Shown piece by piece: positions 24,507 through 36,106 of a DNA stretch of 64,000 bases (position 1 is its first letter; each line of letters opens with the position of its first letter). The notes below the pieces were generated by a model. That model saw only the letters and a list, made by a program, of their open reading frames with translations, made no database searches and had not been told where the DNA came from. The stretch is from Klebsormidium nitens (taxonomy: Eukaryota > Streptophyta > Klebsormidiophyceae > Klebsormidiales > Klebsormidiaceae), in contig DF237178.1 of NCBI GenBank assembly GCA_000708835.1, forward strand, positions 1-64,000. Reading direction: 5' to 3'. A program made the position numbers and the translations under genes.

Positions 24507-25375
24507 GAACAGAGTAATCGAGGAAGTTTAGGCTGGAGCCCTCCGCTTTTCGGAGGTTCGGAAGTGTCATCTTTTTGTTGTAAGGTAGGTAGGCCCGGAG
24601 AGTCTGGGGGCTTTGTTTGTTTAAAATAGAAGTGGAGATCATATGAAATCGGAGGAGTTTTAGTCTGGGTAGTTGGATTGGGAAGGCTTTCCCGTTGCTA
24701 AAAAACATCAAGAAGCAAGCACGCGCACGCATTAGCAAGTCTAGGTGTCCATTCAGTGTGAAGAGACGGTTCGTTGCTTGCGCACGCATAGTCTAAATTG
24801 CATCTAGCTTTCTTGTTCTTTCGCTCTGCTACAAACCATACTGCTTGTAGCCGAGATTAAGACAGTCGATGACGCCACTCCAATAAAACAGAGGGGAAAA
24901 CATTGGATACAGGTCGGAGGTGTTCGAAGTATGCGCTATTTTGGGGACCTGACTCCGGTCGGGTCATCGGACATGTCATGTCTGTACCCGCCGGCCATAT
25001 ATGGTTTGTAGGGACCCGCTTGCATACTGGTCAGCCTCGATCACATAAAATTGAAGCGCAATGAAAAGTTTCGTAGGCGGTTGGTCACGTAGGCCATGCG
25101 GCAGGCATTGACTCCAACAGGCGTGCAGTCGGCATGCAACGCGTCAAAAGATTGCTCCAATAATAGGAGCCCCTTACAGTTATGTTGTAGCTTATGCCCA
25201 ACAAGTAGACTGGAACGATCAAGATAACGTAGTGTAATAGAATGGGCGCAACTCTTTTGACCACGAAATGTTCAGGGGTAGCTAGACGTGCGCTTGCTTA
25301 TGTACGTGTTCACATGCAGCGGGCTGTGGCAACTTGTTTTGAATGTTTTCTTGTTTTCTGATTCAAACATGGTAC
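24507..25375. other. Intergenic downstream of UVDE
   Basis: The 3' flank of the endonuclease gene. No coding potential was recognised before the assembly gap. Confidence 0.5.
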
Positions 25376-25699
25376 NNNNNNNNNNNNNNNNNNNNNNNNN
25401 NNNNNNNNNNNNNNNNNNNNNNNNNNNNNNNNNNNNNNNNNNNNNNNNNNNNNNNNNNNNNNNNNNNNNNNNNNNNNNNNNNNNNNNNNNNNNNNNNNNN
25501 NNNNNNNNNNNNNNNNNNNNNNNNNNNNNNNNNNNNNNNNNNNNNNNNNNNNNNNNNNNNNNNNNNNNNNNNNNNNNNNNNNNNNNNNNNNNNNNNNNNN
25601 NNNNNNNNNNNNNNNNNNNNNNNNNNNNNNNNNNNNNNNNNNNNNNNNNNNNNNNNNNNNNNNNNNNNNNNNNNNNNNNNNNNNNNNNNNNNNNNNNNN
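25376..25699. other. Assembly gap (324 Ns)
   Basis: A run of 324 undetermined bases. The two flanks do not obviously overlap, so the true gap length is unknown. Confidence 1.
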
Positions 25700-28038
25700 C
25701 TTCTTGTTACATTGCAGCCAAACAGAGGATGGGCTTTTAGTTTAACCCTCTTCAAACTCAAGCAAGGACACATTTCAAATAAATTTCAGGTCTAGTTGTT
25801 GCCATCAGGAGATGACATAGACGATGTTTATCTTGTCATACCTACCTTATAGTATGTGTCGATGCCAACACGGTGGTGGTATTGAATTCACGTGAATACA
25901 ACAACCACAATTGCAATTTAAGGTGCAAATCAAACAGAGCCGCCATCATTGATGGTCGTCACTTTAGAAAAGTAGGTAGGTAGGTACTAGCAGGGCATTA
26001 ACGTACCGGTATGTGATGCTAGGTACCTATAGGTACTCTGTCAGGCTGTGTTTAATTAGGTACAGTGAGTCGGACGTGACCATCTCGCATCTTTGGGGCA
26101 CGCTGCTGCACGCAGACCTGAGGACCTGAGGTACCTACCTAGGTAGGAACTTGGAAGGCAGCCTAGGCTGCCCGGCCTAGCCCACTGCCCAGCCTAATCG
26201 TCAGAGTTCGGGAGGAATGTAGGTACCTGGGTACTCACAGTTGCGTTTTCTGGTACGTAGGAACAGGCCACTGTACTAGGACTGTACCCAAAGTGCCGTC
26301 ACGGTACGTAGCAGCAGGTACCTCGTACTTCTGTATCGGGAACTAGGTACCGGTATGTAGTATGCACGGTAGTTTGTAGGTAGGTACCTAGGTACTGTAG
26401 GTACCTCAACCGCGTGCGAAGAATCCCGAGTCCAGAGAGAAGTAAGTGCCGCAAGCTCCATGTCGGCCAATGACAAGTTCTGGTGGCGATTAATCAGTCG
26501 CGAAAAATGGCAATGCGCAGCTCCATTGCGTCCGAGATATTTGTACCGATCTAGATACGAGCCGTACGAGGAGCCCGGTGCACGCTGTGACCCAAGAAAT
26601 TTCAATTCGCCGGGCACAGCTGCGGGTATTATTCTACTCAGTAGGGTGCCCGGTACAGCCGAACCGGCGATTGTAGAAGTTTTGCAACCTGTTGCAACTG
26701 CTCCGGCTTCGGATTCCTGGAGAGTTACGGAGTTGCAACTTTAAAATTTCTTTCCTGAACTGTCGCTCAAGTTTTAATGTTGAACGGCAATGGATTGTGG
26801 AGGCGGAAACGGGAGAGGACGTACAGGGGTAATACAAGGCAATGCCACGCGCCTGACGGCGTTTGCTGGCATTGCCAAAAAGCTACTTCAGAGATTCGCT
26901 GATTGGCATCCGGCTGCCCTTCCATTTGTCCTATTCTCGGTACTCGGCACGAAGACAAAACTGTTTTGTCCACCTCGTTGCGCGCCGCGCGCGCCGCGGA
27001 TTCGTTGACAGCGGCTACGAAACCGGTAGGTGCTACTGCCACTGGCCCCCCAGTACAGAGTTTTTGCTTCAAGTTGAACCGGGTTGCTCGGCTTGAGAGA
27101 GGTGAATCCAGTGAAGCTCGCGCAAAAGCACAAGCCGGCGCGCTTGGGCATGTACACATTTGAGATTTCTCCATCAACGGTACAGAGAACGTGCAAGCAT
27201 CCTGATTCGCCATCATTGAAGCGCACTTGATTGTCAGAAGTTGAAGCGTCACAAATTTTTACATGACAATCGTACGGTAGAAAGACCCACCGGCCTGACC
27301 ATGACCCGGGGGCCGGAAGGTGTAATGTGCCCGGGCTGGCCCCCAGTAGAGCCTGGGGGGAGTCGAGCACGGGCCCCGAGCACTGCGGGTTGCTATAGCC
27401 TATAAGGCATTTTAATTGATTGAGAGTGGCGAGGGGCTCGTACCGGGAACTAAACTAAGGGGTCGGTACACCGAGAGGCACGAGTACCGCCCATCCAGAT
27501 CTGCCGGGCAGCCTCGGCGTCCAACGGCGCTCTGGCCCTGCCGTTCAACACGTTCTGAGAGTACGGCCGGTACAGACTGAGGGTTGCGCACTGCGAACGT
27601 CGATTCCCGAACAGCTACCGTACGGCGTACTAGGTGCAGGAGGTACAGGTAGCATGCGCACGGGTGTACCTACCGTATCGATATTCTGCATTATTTTGCT
27701 CCATGATGGGTACCTACCTATCGTAGTCGGGACTTCGTACCGGTACTGCACCAACTGGTTCCTGAAATTCCAGTGAACCCCCGACTTCAGTTCCGAGGAC
27801 CCCCGACTTCTGTTGCCAAATTGTGAACGGTCGGAACTCAAAACAGGGGCCCCGGGGCCCGGCTGCCAGAGCCCGGGGACTTCGTTCAGCAGCGGCGCGG
27901 AAGCTTATCATTTACCTGAGGAATATCTTGGTGTCAGACAGTCAGAAAAACAGTGGATGATGAGCTCACATGCAGCGAGCTCAATACCTATGTACAGTAC
28001 CTAGTCCTAAATTCACCAAGGTTAGGGGTTGAGGGAAC
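25700..28038. other. Gene-poor block with GTAC-palindrome cluster
   Basis: No protein was recognised. The interval 25980-26420 is crowded with GGTACC, AGGTACCT and CCTAGG-type palindromes; related motifs recur at 27590-27750. Frames of about 160 codons on the minus strand at 26767-27370 have no familiar motifs and overlap each other in different frames, so I do not call them genes. Confidence 0.55.
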
Positions 28039-28273
28039 ATCCGTACCAGGGTTTCCCACGGACTTTTGTCCCGGCCGGCCAGCTGCCGGCACCCCCCCGG
28101 TTCTGCCGGCTGGACAGTCGGTGAATGGCTTAACCGGTCGGCCGTGCCCAGCAAGCGCCTGCATTTTCTGCCGGCTGACCAGCCGGCGGGGTGCCTTCGG
28201 CACCGGCCGGGGTCCCATCTCGGCCGGCCAGGTCCAGGTTCTCTTGCCGGCTGTGGGAAACCCTGATCCGTAC
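28039..28273. mobile_element. 219-bp hAT-type MITE with 8-bp target-site duplication
   Basis: Element 28047-28265 starts CAGGGTTTCCCAC and ends with its exact reverse complement GTGGGAAACCCTG, a 13-bp perfect inverted repeat. It is flanked on both sides by the perfect 8-bp direct repeat ATCCGTAC (28039-28046 and 28266-28273). An 8-bp target duplication and CAGGG ends are diagnostic of the hAT superfamily. The interior is densely packed with GCCGGC/CCGGC motifs in both orientations, like the subterminal transposase-binding repeats of hAT elements. No coding capacity; it needs a transposase supplied elsewhere. The perfect duplication suggests a fairly recent insertion. Confidence 0.93.
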
Positions 28274-29945
28274 TCAGGATACCGGCTTGAGACCGTTCCG
28301 AGCTCATCGTCCCAAATGCAGTGGCCTGCTTTGTGCCGGGGAGTATGCAGGGATCATCTGAGAGTTGAAAGATTGCTTGCACTGTGAACGTCAGCTTTAG
28401 GATCAAGAATTGGCCCCTCACGCCAACTTATGCAGCTCGCAGTCATTTCATATCCATCCCCAGGTGCAGCTCCGGAGCCCAAACGCCATCGCCTTCCAGG
28501 CACTGCAGTCCGGCATATAGAAGCACACAGGCTTGCGCCTTTTTGCTGCACAAACTGTCGGAGGGTTGAGGCGCCGCCAATTGCTGGAACCCAGGTAAGA
28601 AGGATCGGGCGCTAATGCAACTTGGACATCTTTGAAGGTTCTTCCAAACGTGAAAGTTGTGTCTCAAACTTCTTGCTTGCTTTGGTCTAGGCAATGCAGG
28701 ATCTGTTTGGTTTCGATTCTGTGCAATGCGGAGTCTATCCTTGAGCTGCTGGATGGACAATGCTGCCACTTCTGCCAAACGTATGATCTGGATCAAAACA
28801 GATCACAGTGGATAAGGGGACAATGTACTGCTATAAATCATCAAAGCTGGCTTGTAACTTTGTGGAGATTGAATGTGTAACCCAGCTGTGCGTTCTTGTT
28901 ATTCAGCTGAACATTTTGGAAGAATGTATTCAGCACGCTCTTTTGAAGAATTGATCCTTTGCGCATTTTCAGAACTGTGTCTTTCTTGCAATGCTGTAAA
29001 CCAGCGCCGAATCTGCTGCAGCACTCCTGGCCTTATCAATGACATTTAGATTCTGCGTTGAAAAGGAATCCAGTTTCTAAATTGCAGCCACTTTAGCTTG
29101 AAATCTTATGTCATCAAGTGAATCTCCTGGCGCTAGAGCACAGATGGACCTAAGACTGCAGAGTCTGTCATGTCTAGAAGCAAGGTTCCACCTTTTTTTT
29201 CGGTCTGTCTTTACGATGACTTGCAATGAAACACCATCTAGACATCTGAAATCCTATACCTGCAGCACCTGACTTTACGTTGATAAGGAAGGATGAATAA
29301 CACCCTTGGCAAGTCTTAACTCCAGGGTAGTCTTAAGCAAAGGGTCGCAAAGTATGTTCAATACCTGTCATTGACACACTGCATTGTTCTTCGTCGCGTG
29401 TCTCTGTTTTCTATTATTCTTTGGCTGCTCTCAGAAAACTTGATCTGTGGCGCTGACAGTCGATTCCAGTATGATCAGATACATGTCAAGATCTGCATCT
29501 TAAATTCTTTTGTCCTGGACTGACTGTGAGTCCATCTTGTCTTCGCAAGAATGTGAACATAGCTTGTCGCTTCTACTTCTGTGCTTTCTCCGTGACTATT
29601 TTTCACATCACCCGATGTCGACATCCGGCGGCATCATGTAAGCTTCATTGATATTCATTGTACCGCGCCAGTCTGCAACTGCATAACAACATCAGCCCTT
29701 GTCCTGAATGCAGGTACCTCCGGAATTCCTACGCTGAAGGGAAGGCATACACCAACATGAAGTTCTCCAGGAGGTGAGGAGAAAGAGATGTCAAGACCGG
29801 ATCTTTCGCAGGCTGATGCAGAGTAACAGAGGTGCATTTTGAGCAGGTGCAGTGCGTTCGGACAACATGGATCTTTATCGTCATTTTCACGTAATGAAAA
29901 TGTAGTTACTAACAAATTCGCTTTGCTGCCCTTCCCAGCCGATCG
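28274..29945. other. Upstream region of the EG45-like gene
   Basis: AT-richer than the coding exons, and no exon could be assigned. It likely contains the promoter and possibly 5' untranslated exons of the secreted barrel protein that starts at 29946. Confidence 0.4.
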
Positions 29946-32900
29946 ATGGCCACTGCTGTGGTGGCGCTCACGTGCCTCTTCAGCCTGGCCGCCGCAAGGC
30001 CGCTTGATGTCTCCAGTAAGTCCTTCGTCATTGCTTTCAATCATCTCTGTGCGCTTTTTTTCACGTTCTCCTGAGTTGCCACTCCTCCAATGCGACTGTC
30101 CCCACACTTTGCACCGTTCAACTTGCATATCACTCTGAAGAACAATTTGTGGTAGGCAATGCGTGTTGCAACTGAATGCACAGTGGATAGCAAGGCAGAG
30201 CGCATTCCGTTAGGTTGCAAAGCACCTCATCCCGCTCCTTTCAACATCTGTACTCCACATTGACATCAGCCTAGAGCGCTTTCCAGATGCTTCAGATGCT
30301 TTCAGAAGACGCTATGAAAGTAACTCCATACCAGCCTGTCCAGTCAAAAAGTTCGAAAAGGTCATTGCCAGAAGCTACAGATCCCAAGCAGGTTTCGTGT
30401 TCCTTTCCTATCAACGTCTGCCAAATGCTTCCAATTGCTTTAGCTAAGCACAAGACTTGTCTCTCTGCAGGCTCCCGCCACCTCCTGCAAGACGGCGTCT
30501 GCCCTCCTCAAATGACGCAGTGCTTCACCACCCCTTACCAGGCCCAGTACTTCTGCTGCGACTCCTCAGCCAATCTGCAATGCTCTGGCGGCCCCGATTT
30601 CCAGTGCTCGTGAGTTTCTGCTGCCTTCATTCAAAGCACTGCCTTTCATCGAACGAGCTGAGCCAATTGTTTGGCCCTCAGGTTGCCTCAGGTTACTATT
30701 CTTGTCGATAGGGGACAGGACCTCAGCCACATAATTCTTTGCAGTCGGTCTCTCAAGAGAAACGGGTGTAAAGTGCCTGCCTTGCCGTTAAGGACCACCG
30801 CAAAATTTGACAAAACTTTTGCCTGGCAGCCTCCTGAAAGGTCCCTTACAGAATGCATGAATCCAGTCGAAGTTGCAAGCCCAAGCCGTTCATGCTGTGC
30901 GCTTTGATTCTCACCTCCGAGATGTCTGTTCTGTCCCACTGGAACTCCTATCGATCAGAAGCCGTCTGAGATCCGGGACTCAACGTTTCTTCCGCCTCTT
31001 TGTGCAGAAACTACATCGACTCCAGTGCACCTCTGGTGCCAGCATCGTTGATCCCAGTGGTTCCGGGACTGGCAACACCGGCGCCTACCGCTGCTGCAAG
31101 GGCGGCAAGCGCCTCGATCCCCTCTCCTACAGACGGTCCCAGCAACCCCTCTCCCACAAACGGCCCCAGCAACCCATCTCCCACAAACGGCCCCAGTAAC
31201 CCATCTCCAACAAACCCCCCCAGTAATCCCTCTACCACAAACCCCCCCAATAACCCGGCTCCGACAAACCCCCCCAACAACCCGGCTCCGACTAACCCCC
31301 CCAACAATCCGGCCCCTACCAACCCCCCCAGTACCCCCGCCCCCGCACAGGACAGCTCCTCTGGCGGAGGCGGTTTCCGCCCTGGTTTCGCTACCTGGTA
31401 CACCGATCCCAACAACGCGAACTACTTCCGTGAGTTTTCGACATGAGACTATTCTGATCTCCATTTTCAGCACCTTTTCAAAGTTCCTCTTTCGATGCTT
31501 GTTCAAGCGAAAGTAGCCTGCACATTGCAGAACTCGACTCTCTCCAGTCTCCTAGAAACGTCAGGGGAGCTCAACCAACTCGTTTGGCTGCAACGACCAC
31601 ATTGCGACTGAGCTTATCATCTATGAAGATCTCCAGACCCTCCAGTCGTCGACCTTCTACGTCTTCAGATTCAGATTTTCAAAGCCGCTCACGTCAAAAC
31701 AAACTCGATCGCGGCCTCATCCAACATTTTCACCTTTCCCCCTTCCTTCCCAGGCACCGCTTGCTACAAGCGGTTTGCGGGTTGTTAGCAAGCGCCACGA
31801 TCATGTTGTTGGCCGCTTGCTAACAACCCTCAGACAAGCCGGACAGCAACATGATCGTGGCGCCTCCCCCTATCTTTCGACTTCCTCAGACTCACCTTCC
31901 GAAGCACCTTATTTAGGAGCAAACCGGTCGACCAGTCCCAATGAGACATTCTCTCTTTTCGCTCTTGTCTTCCCAGGCACCGCGTGCTACTACAACCACC
32001 CGGAGAGCAAGCCGGCCAACACCATGATCGTGGCGCTTCCCCCTTGCTTTCGAAGCACCTTATTCAGAGCGAACCCGTCGACCCGTCCGATTCAACATTC
32101 TCACCTTTCTCTCTTCCATTCCCAGGCACCGCTTGTTACTACAACAACCCGCAGAACAAGCCGGACAACAACATGATTGTGGCCCGCTCCTCTAGCTTTT
32201 CGAGTTCCTCACACTCGAGTTCCCTTGCACATAAAACCACTTCATTCCGACGTCCTCACCTTCTCTTTCCCTTCCCCAGGCACCGCATGCTACTACAACA
32301 ACCGGCAGAACAGATGGACAGCAACATGATCGTGGCGCTCCCCCCCCCACATCTTCAAACTATTTCAGCTTCAAAACCCGAAGGCCCTCGTTTCGAACGC
32401 CTTCTCATTCCACTTCTCACCTTTTTCTGTTCCGCCTCCAGGCACCGCGTGCTACTACAACAACCCGGAGCAAAAGCCGGCCAACAACATGATCGTGGCG
32501 CTGCCCCCCCACATCTTCGGAGTTGGCCCCGGCGCGGGCAACGGCCCCGGATGCGGCACCTACTGGGAGGTCAAGTGCGTTGGCACTCTCAAGCGGATCG
32601 GCGACGGGCTGTACCCGGGTAACGAGCGCGGGGCGTGCGCGACGGACAAGTCGATCATCGTCAAGGGCGGGGACTTGTGCCCGGTGAGTCGTCCCGAGGG
32701 CCATCGTCATGCTTGCGTTAGAGGCTTTTTAAGTCTTTTCTTTAACCCAAAAACCGTAAGTTCAAAAGTTGATGCTAAGGCCGCTTCTCCAGTGCGTGTC
32801 TTGGTTCGGGCTCGCATCAAAGTCGGCTTTGATATCCCTTGGGGAGAGACATGTCTTTGCAGAAGAACAAGCCCAACTAGGAGTTTGATTGGCGGCCTTT

Positions 32901-33958
32901 GCCGGGGCCTGTTAGCCTGGATTCAGTTTTCGCTGGCAGAGACCCGAGAATTTCGAGCCTAAGCGAACTCTGCTACATTGTCGGGCCTCGTTAGATAGGA
33001 CTAGGTGAAGGATCCAGAGTGCCGATGTTCTTGAGGGTTAGTGATTCAAGAAGAGACTGGCCATTGGCACGCACGCACAAGGCCCTGCTCCTATGCGCTA
33101 CTACCGTCTTGGCCTCGCGGACTGGGGCTAGACCTTCTGGCGCGTGCGATTTCTGGGCAGTGCTTGCTCTCAGAGGCGAGCTTAGTCAGCGCTTGGCAGC
33201 CGGACCTCAAAGCAGCCCTTGAAGATCTCGCATCCATCAGTGATGCTTCTCTTTCTCATCCTTCACACTGGCTACTCCTATTCACTCTCCGCAACTCACA
33301 GATTCCGACCTGGATTACGAGAAATGCCTACTCAGCTTGCGCCCGTTGTCCCCCCCTCCTCAAATCTGCTTGTCTCCCGTCCTCAGGAGTGCGATGAGCC
33401 CCGTAACGACATCTGCCAAGCGGCGGACCAGCCTTACTGCCCCGGGCCCGGGGGTTACAGCTCAGGCCAACCGGGGGAGCATTTGGACCTGGCCCTGGCA
33501 GCTTTCCAGGTCATCGGGAACAACCCCCCGGTCACTGGGATCATCAAGATCCTCTTCAGACAGTGAGTCGTGCGGCCCTTCGCCCTGTGTGCAGTTAGTA
33601 ATTTGGCTTGCTACTTCGCAAGAGTGGCCAGACTTCCGCGTCTGGAAAGCAGTCTTACTGAAGTCGTGAGCCGTTTACTGGAAAAGGAAGGTCGGCTCTA
33701 ATTGTTTTGGAGAACCACTCCGCCGAGCTTTATCCTATCAGACTAGCCTACCATCTGTCCGTTGGATTAACCGCAGAGGGTGGTAAATGGTCGAGCCTCT
33801 TTCTTCCGTCTTCGAACTTCGCTGCAACTTTTCTCAGGATTGGGCTGTGGACCAGTGCCAAAACGTGTGCTTTTTATGAAAGTTCAAGGTCGCCAAACTC
33901 TTCTGATGCCTGCAGGGTTGGCGCCGTCCCGGACAGCCAGCTGGGCGTACCGTTTTAA
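29946..33958 (+). CDS. Secreted EG45/expansin-like double-psi beta-barrel protein with Pro-rich linker, 6 exons
   Basis: Predicted extracellular or wall protein of 363 residues. Exons: 29946-30015, 30471-30609, 31008-31429, 32442-32683, 33387-33562 and 33916-33958; all splice phases agree. Exon 1 encodes a signal peptide (MATAVVALTCLFSLAAA). Residues about 24-70 form a small six-cysteine module (CPPQMTQC, YFCC, QCSGG, QCS) that I do not recognise. Residues about 95-180 are nine-residue repeats of PSNPSPTNG/PNNPAPTNP type, resembling hydroxyproline-rich wall-protein linkers. The C-terminal part has the barrel signature: GFATWY, ACYYNN, the NMIVALP strand, GCGTYW, further cysteines, then HLDLALAAFQVIG and TGIIKILFRQV, matching expansin domain 1/EG45 barrels. 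There is no expansin C-terminal carbohydrate-binding domain. Whether it loosens walls or acts like plant natriuretic peptides is unknown. Exon 4 is preceded by four partial copies of itself. Confidence 0.78.
31115..31350 (+). repeat. 27-bp coding minisatellite (Pro/Ser/Thr/Asn linker)
   Basis: Eight or so tandem 27-bp units encode GPSNPSPTN (three), PPSNPSTTN, PPNNPAPTN (three) and a degenerate last unit. Near-identical copies suggest recent slippage or unequal exchange; linker length probably varies between strains. Confidence 0.93.
31745..32345 (+). repeat. Four echoes of the exon-4 acceptor and 5' exon end (EG45-like intron 3)
   Basis: The live exon-4 start (CCAG, then GCACCGCGTGCTACTACAAC at 32442) is preceded by four copies with exon-equivalent starts at 31754, 31977, 32126 and 32280, spaced 223, 149, 154 and 162 bp. 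Each keeps the pyrimidine tract, a CAG acceptor and 60-75 exonic bases up to ATGATCGTGGCGC. Copies 2-4 are close to the live sequence. Copy 1 is rearranged and contains an inverted segment. Confidence 0.95.
31779..31829. repeat. Perfect 16-bp hairpin inside echo copy 1
   Basis: GGGTTGTTAGCAAGCG at 31779-31794 is the exact reverse complement of 31814-31829. The loop and inner stem (about 31790-31812) are an antisense copy of the exon segment GCCAACAACATGATCGTGG, which also occurs in sense orientation about 50 bp downstream. Confidence 0.93.
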
Positions 33959-36106
33959 GCGCTTACCGGCTATTTATTACCGCCCTGTCGCTGCACTTTC
34001 AAAGATGACACTTGCAGAGCAACGGATGAGCTATTATTGGTCTCTTCTCGAGACTCGCTTAGCGCACGCCGGCTAGATACTGGGTGAAGAAAACCGAACG
34101 GTGAACAGCAATTTATTAGGGCGTCGATGTTGGGTCCAAGGAGCGTGCCACAAACGATGACATTCTTTACGAGCAAGCCAGCAACGTCTTGATGCCGAGA
34201 ACGGCTTTGCTTGATGGGCGCACCGCGATTAGTTTGTGCAATTAGATTCGTCAATTAAGGGTCAACTTTATCGTTGGCATCCGCAGACGGTGCTTACAGT
34301 TTTCTACTGCCTATTTATGGGGGCCAATCGTCTCGGGAACAAACAGATTACAGCCGTTTATTACTATTCGTCAGAGTGGAGTACCATTACTACGGACCAT
34401 TATTGGACAGCAAGGTACATTACACAATTAGCATTAATTAAGGACACGAAATCGACAGACGCGTCACGTCGGTCATGGATTGTTATTTGGTCTAAGGACA
34501 CATGAGAACGCAGAACGTCGTAGGTCGAAGTAAATAAATTGGGATTGCCAGGCGGCCTAGCTAGGTAAACACAGAAGCCTAAGCGATCGCGCGCGGCCTA
34601 AGTAATTGCAAAAGCTCTGCTTGTGTTCGCTAGCTGAATCTCTGGCTCGATTGTCAATCAGATATGCGAGTCGAGTTGCAAATATAAGGTCATTGCTTTT
34701 GTTTTCGCGGATCCGATGCCAGCCTGCCTGTTTTGTCCCGTAACTTTACAGTCTCTAGCTTTACTTCCATTTTTGGCTTACTTCCGCTCATTGCAGACGC
34801 TGACAAGCGCGTGTGGTCTAATTTACACAAGGTATCCTGGAAGCTCTACCCGATCCTCCATGAAATTACGCCGCATATGGCGCTGTATTTAGGTAGTGTG
34901 AGATGCCGTGACCTGTTATTCGACCGGAGCGTGAGTCAGACTCACATGAAGCTTGCATATGCTGCATGTACGGCCTAGTTAGCTTGTAGCATACCGCTAT
35001 AGCGCAGCTAGCTACATGGAGTCAAAGAATGTCTCGATCCGGACATGGCGAATTTCACGCGTCATGACGGTTTCCCAACTTTGTCTGACGTGAGCCAATG
35101 TTTGATTCTTGATACCATGAGCGTCAAATCCAGCAATGATTCCATGCCGCGGAGGGTGCTGGAACTTCCAACACATCAAGGCCAAAATCTACACTGGCAC
35201 ACACGCCATGCCGTTTCAGAGGCACCCAACTCAAGTTTCTTTAGGAACGACTTCCACTCAAGTCTGATCAATTACGTATTTGACTGCATCACTTACCAAT
35301 GTAAGGTCGCGCTGACATTGAGCTTCGTACGGTTCTCTCCGTCCAGCACAGATATTGCTACTTATGCCTTGTCCAGGCAACCAGAATCTAACAGGAGCTT
35401 CTATTCTTCGTCAGCATTGACTGCCTATCTACCAGCACCTATAGTCAAAACTAATAACCCAATACAAGCAAGTTGCGCACTCAATCAAAGCCGGCTTTCC
35501 AATTCGGAAAAGCCGGGCACAGATGCGGCTTTTGTTATGAACCCGTTTTACCGGCCCCTTTATTTGGGGCGAAGTCTTCCAACTCGGCTCCCATAGCGGC
35601 TCGTAGTTTCGGAACTCGAGCAGCCTGCACGCAGAATGCATAGCTCAGTCCACGTCCACAATTTGTCTCCATTTGCTTCTGCTTCATCAATTGCTCGTTC
35701 TTCTAGCTTACTGGTCCTCCAATCGGCGCAGAAATACATACAGGGACCGGACCAGAAGCCCACATCTGGATTCATGGTTGAAAACGAAATTTTCGAAGTT
35801 CAAATGCAGTCGGGACAGAGGACTGAGAAGAGAAGAAAATGGAGAACGTCTAGAATATCCACACGACAAAAACGGTCCAAACGAAATTCAAGGCAGAAGC
35901 GAAAAGCAGCACAGCTTTCTGCGGCGCATCAACGGGCTGTACGAGGGAAACTGGTCTAAATAAAGATCTCAGCACAGTCATCAAGAAAGCGAACGCAGGC
36001 ACGCTTGATAATGAGGTTTATTGCTTTAAAGCCTCTCGGAAGGGTTTTCCACGAGAATCTTGCAAACTCTTGAGTCTGGGACAATTGCGTGTGAAGACTC
36101 TTCACT
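33959..36106. other. Intergenic between EG45-like gene and KAC (convergent 3' ends)
   Basis: No gene was recognised. An open frame of 183 codons at 35045-35596 on the plus strand has no familiar motif, no splice support and a base composition unlike the exons around it. The interval presumably holds the 3' ends of both flanking genes. Confidence 0.45.

Noticed and set aside
26767-27370. Overlapping minus-strand frames of about 160 codons
   Set aside because: They overlap in different frames, have no family motif and sit in repeat-rich gene-poor DNA.
35045-35596. 183-codon plus-strand open frame
   Set aside because: No recognisable domain, no exon partners, composition unlike the flanking exons; probably chance.
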